From an uncultured Phascolarctobacterium sp. (GTDB lineage Bacteria; Bacillota; Negativicutes; Acidaminococcales; Acidaminococcaceae), in assembly GCA_900552855.1 (NCBI GenBank), contig USBG01000080.1:1-7488 (forward strand): a stretch of 7,488 nucleotides of DNA, written 5' to 3'. Position 1 is the stretch's first letter, and each line of letters opens with the position of its first letter. The position numbers were made by a program, and so were the translations under genes. This document shows positions 1-4,128 of this stretch, piece after piece. The notes under the pieces are model-generated. The model was not told where the DNA came from. It did not search any database and saw only the letters and a program-made list of their open reading frames with translations.

Positions 1-595
1 CTGCCATAATGCCGGACTTCGCCGCAGGCACTACAGTAAAGAATACGCTGCGTACATGGCCTGCACCAAGGGCAAGAGCACCTTCATAATAACCGTCAGG
101 AACAGCTCTGAGCGCTGCTTCAGCAACACTGATCAGTGTTGGTAATATCATCAGGCCTAAAAGCAGGGAGGCTGTCAGCATGCTGCTGCCTGTACCACCA
201 AAGGTGTCGCGGATAAAGGGTACCATAACTACCAGACCAAAGAAGCCGTAAATTACAGAGGGAATGCCAGCCAAAAGCTCTACTGCCGGTTTTAAAACCT
301 TGTAAACATTGTCCGGGCAAAAGCGTGCCATGAAGATAGCTGTTAATAGTCCTATAGGCACACCTACGATAATTGCACCTATAGTAACATAAATACTGCC
401 CATAATCATGGGTAAAATACCGTATATATCATTGTTGGGACGCCATTTAGTGCCCAAAAGGAAGTCTGCAGCGCCAATCTTGCCGATAGTAGGAATACCG
501 TTAGCAAAAAGGAATACGCAAATCATTACTACTAAAGCAATGGTTGCACAGGCTGCTCCCAAGAACACAAAACGCATAAATTTTTCTTTATTCAT
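1..595 (-). CDS. pstC: Phosphate ABC transporter permease PstC (5' part, runs off window)
   Basis: This is the first 198 complete codons of the inner-membrane permease subunit PstC, which with PstA forms the channel of the high-affinity PstSCAB phosphate importer. The start is the ATG at 595-593, preceded by AGGA (606-603) with a 7-base gap. The translation begins MNKEKFMRFVFLG. A first membrane segment lies at about residues 8-32, followed by a periplasmic stretch with the PstC-like motif FLLGTKWRPNND (45-56). More hydrophobic segments lie at about 58-92, 105-128 and 139-157. The cytoplasmic EAA loop of ABC permeases is recognisable at about 171-192 (EGALALGAGHVRS, then VVPAA). Typical PstC proteins are about 290-310 residues, so roughly 100 C-terminal residues lie outside the window. 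It follows pstS in the same direction, separated by a strong terminator hairpin. Family assignment is secure from the loop and the PstS neighbour. Confidence 0.93.
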   Translation of the reverse strand, partial: MNKEKFMRFVFLGAACATIALVVMICVFLFANGIPTIGKIGAADFLLGTKWRPNNDIYGILPMIMGSIYVTIGAIIVGVPIGLLTAIFMARFCPDNVYKVLKPAVELLAGIPSVIYGFFGLVVMVPFIRDTFGGTGSSMLTASLLLGLMILPTLISVAEAALRAVPDGYYEGALALGAGHVRSVFFTVVPAAKSGIMA

Positions 596-602
596 CAGAT
601 TA

Positions 603-606
603 TCCT
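603..606 (-). promoter_or_regulatory. Ribosome binding site of pstC
   Basis: AGGA read on the minus strand, 7 bases before the pstC ATG at 595. It lies just after the U-tract of the pstS-pstC terminator, so readthrough transcripts carry an intact site. Confidence 0.7.
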
Positions 607-620
607 TTTTTAACAGAAGG

Positions 621-656
621 AGAAAAGAGCCCACGGCAAGCCGTTGCCATGAGCTC
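621..656 (-). terminator. Intercistronic terminator/attenuator between pstS and pstC
   Basis: On the minus strand the bases from 656 to 627 form a 13-bp stem with no mismatches other than G-U pairs and a 4-base CGGC loop. The arms are 656-644 (GAGCTCATGGCAA) and 639-627 (TTGCCGTGGGCTC). A U-rich tract (UUUUCU) follows at 626-621. It begins 30 bases after the pstS stop and ends before the pstC ribosome binding site. In ABC importers a partial terminator here commonly makes the binding protein more abundant than the permease. That role is inferred; the structure is seen directly. Confidence 0.85.
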
Positions 657-685
657 ATTCTCTAATATAATGGCTAAGTTATATT

Positions 686-1567
686 TTATTTAGCAAGTTT
701 AGACCAATCAGTGGTTTTGCCCATGAAGATGTCAGCAACTTGAGCTTTAGTCATGTTGTCAACCTTGTTTTCTTTGTTAACAACTACTGCGATGCCATCG
801 GTAGCGATTACAGTTGCTTTTACGCCAGCATCCAGCTCGCTCTTTTTCAGCTCACGAGAAGCCATACCAATTTGGCAGATACCGCTGATTGCAGATTTTA
901 CACCAGTGGTGGAGTCACTTTGTTGTACTTCGATGTTTACATCAGGATTGTGTTTTTTGTAAGCTTCTTTCAGTTTTTCCATTGCAGGAGTTACGGAAGA
1001 AGAACCAGCTACAACAATCTTGCCAGATTTTTTGTTAGCTTTGTAAATATCGGTGGTGTCGCTGCCAATGTAGCCAGCTTTAGAAACAACCTCTTGACCC
1101 TCTTTAGACATGATGAAGTTGATGAAATCCTGGGTGGTATCGCTCACTTCACCTTTAGTTATGATGTTGAAGGGACGGGAGATTTTGTAAGCACCGCTCT
1201 TAACATTTGCAGCGGTTGCTTCAGCACCGTCAATTTTCAGGCCTTTTACAGTATCATTCAAAGAACCTAAGGAAATATAACCAATTGCATTTTTATTGCC
1301 AGCAACGGTGGTCATCATTACAGCAGTGCTGTTGGTTACAGATGCGTTTTCGGTGGTCATATCAACTTTTTTGCCATCTTTCTTTTGTTCGATGCCAAAC
1401 AGTTCAATGAAAGCACCACGGGTACCAGAACCATCCTCACGGGATACTACTACAATTTTGCCGCCGTCTGCGGAAGTTTCAGCTTTTTTCTCATTACCGC
1501 CACAGCCTACTACACTCATCATTACTGCTGCAGCTAAACCTAAAGTTACAATCTTATTAAATTTCAT
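686..1567 (-). CDS. pstS: Phosphate-binding lipoprotein PstS, domain-permuted form
   Basis: A 293-aa extracytoplasmic lipoprotein that binds phosphate and delivers it to PstCA. Residues 1-22 form a lipoprotein signal: a basic start, a hydrophobic stretch, then the lipobox SVVGC with the lipidated Cys22. The phosphate-binding motifs are clear but in unusual order. The half normally found second in PstS comes first (about 37-167), with VVVSREDGSGTRGAF at 39-53 and MMTTVAGNKNAIGYISLGSL at 84-103. The half normally first comes second (about 182-293), with KIVVAGSSSVTP at 183-194, SDSTTGVKSAISG at 217-229, GMASREL at 234-240 and IATDGIAVVVN at 254-264. I recall Bacillota PstS homologues with the same order, so this is probably a functional variant rather than a rearrangement artefact. 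The start at 1567 is supported by AAGGAGG at 1584-1578, 10 bases upstream. Pho boxes lie upstream and pstC is next in the operon. Confidence 0.93.
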   Translation of the reverse strand: MKFNKIVTLGLAAAVMMSVVGCGGNEKKAETSADGGKIVVVSREDGSGTRGAFIELFGIEQKKDGKKVDMTTENASVTNSTAVMMTTVAGNKNAIGYISLGSLNDTVKGLKIDGAEATAANVKSGAYKISRPFNIITKGEVSDTTQDFINFIMSKEGQEVVSKAGYIGSDTTDIYKANKKSGKIVVAGSSSVTPAMEKLKEAYKKHNPDVNIEVQQSDSTTGVKSAISGICQIGMASRELKKSELDAGVKATVIATDGIAVVVNKENKVDNMTKAQVADIFMGKTTDWSKLAK

Positions 1568-1577
1568 CTTAATTTTG

Positions 1578-1584
1578 CCTCCTT
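1578..1584 (-). promoter_or_regulatory. Ribosome binding site of pstS
   Basis: A near-consensus AAGGAGG on the minus strand, 10 bases before the ATG at 1567. The spacing is slightly long, but no closer in-frame start exists and the signal peptide begins exactly at this ATG. Confidence 0.85.
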
Positions 1585-1612
1585 AACAACCATCCCTGTG
1601 GTCTATGGCTTA

Positions 1613-1681
1613 AGTATAGTACCGCTTTGTTAAGGAAGTATTATGTCAATGTTAAGTGAATGTAAAATAGAAAAATGTTAA
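1613..1681 (-). promoter_or_regulatory. Pho-box (PhoP-type) promoter region of pstS
   Basis: Read on the minus strand, five TTNACA-type hexamers precede pstS: TTAACA at 1681-1676, TTTACA at 1666-1661, TTAACA at 1655-1650, TTGACA at 1649-1644 and TTAACA at 1633-1628. Three of them (starting at 1666, 1655 and 1633) keep an 11-base register (steps of 11 and 22). This matches the direct-repeat arrangement known for PhoP binding in Bacillus-type bacteria. A likely -10 is TATACT at 1618-1613 (or the overlapping TACTAT at 1621-1616), with no properly spaced -35. That is usual where a response regulator replaces the -35 contact. Induction by phosphate starvation is therefore likely. Confidence 0.7.
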
Positions 1682-1700
1682 TAAACGTAACTACCATCTG

Positions 1701-1743
1701 AAAAAAATAAGGCTAAAGTTTGAGTATTGATCAAACTTTAGCC
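1701..1743 (-). terminator. Terminator after the 60-aa Rpn-tail gene (possibly bidirectional)
   Basis: A perfect 13-bp inverted repeat has arms 1711-1723 (GGCTAAAGTTTGA) and 1731-1743 (TCAAACTTTAGCC) with a 7-base loop. On the minus strand it is followed by TTATTTTTTT (1710-1701), a good U-tract. The plus strand side (TCTTTAATT) is weaker. It separates the small gene upstream from the Pho-box promoter of pstS, insulating the pst operon. Confidence 0.85.
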
Positions 1744-1830
1744 TCTTTAATTATGTATAAGGTTGTAATGTACTAGATATTTTATTTAACACATAGGTTT
1801 ATAACTACATTTTTATAAACATTTTAGCAG

Positions 1831-2013
1831 TTACGCTATGCGTTTAGCAATGGCTTCTACTTCCTCTCTAGTAAGCTGAATTCCTTCAACAACTATGTCA
1901 ATGGTTGCACCAGCCTTCAATAATCTCTCAGCATTCTGTAAATTGGTTTTATGAACTCTCTCCATAGCTTCCTGGTCAGCTAATCTTTGCATAATTTCAC
2001 ACATTTCAGTCAT
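1831..2013 (-). CDS. 60-aa protein resembling the C-terminal tail of Rpn/PD-(D/E)XK transposase-family proteins
   Basis: A small acidic-to-neutral helical protein beginning MTEMCEIMQRLADQEA. Its C-terminal half (LLKAGATIDIVVEGIQLTREEV, about residues 33-54) has the pattern LLxxGxxxxxIxxxTGLsxEEI, typical of the extreme C-terminus of Rpn/YhgA-type recombination-promoting nuclease/putative transposase proteins. There is no nuclease domain, so it is either a remnant or a genuine stand-alone short form. An ATG at 2034 is in frame, but the ribosome binding site overlaps that codon's downstream sequence, so the ATG at 2013 is chosen (8 bases after AAGGAGGAGG). It has its own extended -10 promoter and its own terminator, which argues for an expressed gene. 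Family assignment rests on pattern memory and is tentative; expression signals are seen directly. Confidence 0.68.
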   Translation of the reverse strand: MTEMCEIMQRLADQEAMERVHKTNLQNAERLLKAGATIDIVVEGIQLTREEVEAIAKRIA

Positions 2014-2021
2014 AGTTGTTG

Positions 2022-2031
2022 CCTCCTCCTT
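2022..2031 (-). promoter_or_regulatory. Ribosome binding site that decides the start of the 60-aa gene
   Basis: AAGGAGGAGG on the minus strand directly follows an in-frame ATG (2034-2032) and lies 8 bases before the ATG at 2013. An initiating ribosome can use only the downstream ATG with this site, so the seven codons from 2034 are leader rather than protein. Confidence 0.8.
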
Positions 2032-2074
2032 CATGCGGCTTACTCTTGCAATGACTTTATTTGATTATATATTT

Positions 2075-2103
2075 ATTGTAGCACTTACGCCAAAAAATTG
2101 CAA
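2075..2103 (-). promoter_or_regulatory. Extended -10 promoter of the 60-aa gene
   Basis: On the minus strand TTGCAA (2103-2098) and TACAAT (2080-2075) are separated by exactly 17 bases. The -10 carries the extended TG motif (TGCTACAAT). The -35 matches the consensus at four of six positions. The start codon is about 60 bases downstream. Confidence 0.65.
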
Positions 2104-2109
2104 AGCAAC

Positions 2110-2145
2110 AACGCCCGACTACACTTTGCTATGTAATCGGGCGTT
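2110..2145 (-). terminator. Hairpin after the ATPase/DUF6273 cassette, probable terminator
   Basis: Arms 2110-2118 (AACGCCCGA) and 2137-2145 (TCGGGCGTT) pair perfectly over 9 bp. An inner TACA/TGTA helix extends the stem across a single mismatch, with an 8-base loop. It lies 55 bases after the last cassette stop codon. The minus-strand sequence after it (GTTGCTTTGC, then ATTTTTT) is U-rich but not a clean immediate U-run, so termination may be incomplete. The -35 of the next promoter begins only a few bases beyond the hairpin. Confidence 0.5.
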
Positions 2146-2200
2146 ATTTATGATAAAAATGATTACTTGATAATATCTAAAAAATAAACTCAACTACTCT

Positions 2201-3442
2201 TCAGACTCTCAATAAATCTACCTTATCATCTAAGTTTATCCACATGCAGGGACGAATATTCACCTTATCGGACAATTCACCTAGCATAGGAATACCATTA
2301 ATAAATTGGATGTTCTTCTCATCAGCTCCACAATCCTTTGCGTGCTTTGTAGCTCCACAATCTATTTGTTTATTGGTAAATAAATATTCATCTTTTTCCC
2401 ATTCTCCCAAAATGAATATTTTGTCATCACCTTTGTTAATATTGTAAACAATATTAAATAGATTTATATTTTTTGTAATTCTATTTTTTTCTTTCTCATT
2501 AAAGCTGTTATTAAAAAAGTATCCATTAATCCATTTTTTAGTTTTACTTTCTTTGTAAGATACTTTTTTGCCCCCCTCATCAATACATTCTATCCATTTT
2601 GTAGTAATAATCAACGCCTTATTGTAATTTATCTCCAACACTCGCCATTCCAAAGGCTGCATTTCTTCATCATTTTCGATAAAATACTTGCCAAAATCAA
2701 TTATATCTCCAACATTCAAATTTTTCAAATCATTTTTCTTTTCTACAGTAGCATATTTCTTTTTCTCTAATACACCTACAAGCTTTTTGCATTCTTCGTA
2801 CTTAGCAAGAATATCAGCATACTTTGCCTCTATTGCTGCAATTTCAGCTTCTGCAGCCTGTTCAGCAGCAGCTACTCTATCATCAGCCTCCGCCTGTACA
2901 TCAGCAAGTTTCTTTTCGTATTCTTCAATCTCCGCTTTGCTTACAACATTAGATGCCTTATAGAAATACAAAAAAGTAAAATCACTTCCATCCAGCTCTA
3001 CTGCTTCATCAGTTCTTTTATTTTTACCAGCTGTAGCAACACCATCATTATCACATTTTACGCTATAGTAGTTGTCCATTACTTTAAAAATAGTTTTGGA
3101 GCCATGTTGTAACAAGCCTCTATTTTGAGCAATGATAGGCAACAGCTTTTTAATATCAATTGCGTCAATACCCTTAAGGTCATTAAATACCTCTAAAAGT
3201 CCAATAACATTGTCTGTTTCAGCACCACAATTAATAATAGTGCCACCTGCCTCCAGCTCCTCAATTTCATCCACATTATATTCTTCACAAATATATTGGG
3301 CAAATTTTTCTATATCCTCTTTACCAGAATAGTTCATACTGTCATTGCCATCTATGCTGACTGCTTCACAATTGCCATCTTCATCGATATCTATGGCCAT
3401 TAGCACTTTTTTGTCAGCCAAAATAACTAATTGGTAATCCAT
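2201..3442 (-). CDS. Coiled-coil protein with C-terminal DUF6273-like domain, function unknown
   Basis: A 413-aa protein, numbered from the ATG at 3442. The N-terminal region (1 to about 165, beginning MDYQLVILADKKVLMAIDID) is acidic, has no family I recognise, and shows no signal peptide or clear membrane segment. Residues about 167-231 are a long Ala/Glu/Lys-rich coiled coil (EIEEYEKKLADVQAEADDRV and onward). From about 242 the sequence matches the DUF6273 pattern: VGDIIDFGKY, PLEWRVLEI, KALIIT, KKWING, FNNSFNEKEK and the closing VNIRPCMWINLD. The usual WWLRSPG-like motif before the end appears to be absent, so the domain is short or divergent. An in-frame ATG at 3472 would add ten residues, but GGAGG sits 6 bases before 3442. 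The ATG at 3445 is also possible. It is the last gene of the cassette, 84 bases after the 195-aa gene. The C-terminal part is strikingly AT-rich. The name is structural, not functional. Confidence 0.82.
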   Translation of the reverse strand: MDYQLVILADKKVLMAIDIDEDGNCEAVSIDGNDSMNYSGKEDIEKFAQYICEEYNVDEIEELEAGGTIINCGAETDNVIGLLEVFNDLKGIDAIDIKKLLPIIAQNRGLLQHGSKTIFKVMDNYYSVKCDNDGVATAGKNKRTDEAVELDGSDFTFLYFYKASNVVSKAEIEEYEKKLADVQAEADDRVAAAEQAAEAEIAAIEAKYADILAKYEECKKLVGVLEKKKYATVEKKNDLKNLNVGDIIDFGKYFIENDEEMQPLEWRVLEINYNKALIITTKWIECIDEGGKKVSYKESKTKKWINGYFFNNSFNEKEKNRITKNINLFNIVYNINKGDDKIFILGEWEKDEYLFTNKQIDCGATKHAKDCGADEKNIQFINGIPMLGELSDKVNIRPCMWINLDDKVDLLRV

Positions 3443-3446
3443 CATT

Positions 3447-3479
3447 TTCCTCCATCTAAAATATTCCTCCATCTAAAAT
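3447..3479 (-). repeat. Tandem duplication of a ribosome-binding-site segment
   Basis: A 16-base unit (minus strand ATTTTAGATGGAGGAA) occurs twice with a 17-base period, at 3479-3464 and 3462-3447. Each copy carries GGAGG. The proximal copy serves the ATG at 3442; the distal one would serve the ATG at 3455. That ATG opens an out-of-frame 13-codon mini-ORF ending at 3414, across the true start. The repeat is seen directly; a regulatory role is only a possibility. Confidence 0.75.
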
Positions 3480-3526
3480 TTTCATCACATCAAATATTAC
3501 TGCTTCATATTGTAAAACCTAGAATC

Positions 3527-4114
3527 TTATCTACGCATAGCTCTTGCCTGGCGACGCGCTTCAGCATCTGACAAAGCAGGATTTTCCGCCTTTTCCATAC
3601 TAGTCAAAATATCCATAGCTTTGCTGATACTAGCATCGCTTTTATCTCTATTACTCAAAACATCTACTAAAATTTTAACAGCTGCTTTATCAGTTGCACA
3701 AATCTTTCCTAAAGCATCAAATCTGCCAACAGTAAAAAGATTTGATTTAGTTAACGCAAGAGTAAGCAAACTCTCTACAACCTCAGCTCCAAGTTCTCCC
3801 ATCATAGAGCAAGCAGCAACCTCCATACCCTTTTTTTGCTTTTCTTCAGGAGTATATTTATTAGACTTTTCAGGATCAATTTCAAATTTTTCTATAGCCT
3901 TTACATAAGCATCATAATCTTCAAAATTCTCTGGCTTTATGCCAGCCTCTGCCGCCTGCAAAGCCTTGTCACCAAGTTCCTCTGGCTTGTCAGTTTTAAT
4001 CAATCCTAAGGACTGAGCTATTTTGCAGATAGCATCTGCCACCATTTTTACTGCCGCAATTTTACAGCACAAATCAGCTATTGCACAAATTCCACCAATA
4101 ATTAATCCAATCAT
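3527..4114 (-). CDS. 195-aa protein with hydrophobic N-terminus, function unknown
   Basis: I do not recognise a family. The first 35 residues (MIGLIIGGICAIADLCCKIA and onward) are hydrophobic with four cysteines and a few lysines. This could be a membrane-inserting or amphipathic helix, though it does not look like a cleavable signal. Residues about 40-98 are acidic and hydrophilic. Residues 95-165 are predicted helical, with an ALTKSNLFTVGRFDALGKIC core resembling a helical-repeat bundle. The C-terminus is basic (ARRQARAMRR). The start is well supported: AGGAGG at 4127-4122, 7 bases upstream. That site begins one base after the ATPase stop codon at 4129 (14 bases lie between stop and start), so the two genes are very likely translationally coupled. 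It is therefore a plausible membrane or partner subunit for the ATPase. Confidence 0.82.
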   Translation of the reverse strand: MIGLIIGGICAIADLCCKIAAVKMVADAICKIAQSLGLIKTDKPEELGDKALQAAEAGIKPENFEDYDAYVKAIEKFEIDPEKSNKYTPEEKQKKGMEVAACSMMGELGAEVVESLLTLALTKSNLFTVGRFDALGKICATDKAAVKILVDVLSNRDKSDASISKAMDILTSMEKAENPALSDAEARRQARAMRR

Positions 4115-4128
4115 AATCTTACCTCCTA

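Noticed and set aside
120..320. Minus-strand 66-aa frame near the left edge
   Set aside because: It is out of frame with pstC, which covers the same bases with clear permease motifs.
408..665. Plus-strand 85-aa frame
   Set aside because: It lies antisense to the pstC start and the intercistronic terminator; pstC is well supported on the other strand.
740..1586. Several plus-strand open frames (740-1270, 1207-1410, 1296-1586) opposite pstS
   Set aside because: They are antisense shadows of a clearly coding pstS, have no ribosome binding sites, and their products show no recognisable motif.
2688..2963. Plus-strand frame of 91 aa rich in Ser/Ala
   Set aside because: It is the antisense of the Ala/Glu coiled-coil coding region; GCA/GCT codons read backwards give the Ser/Ala pattern.
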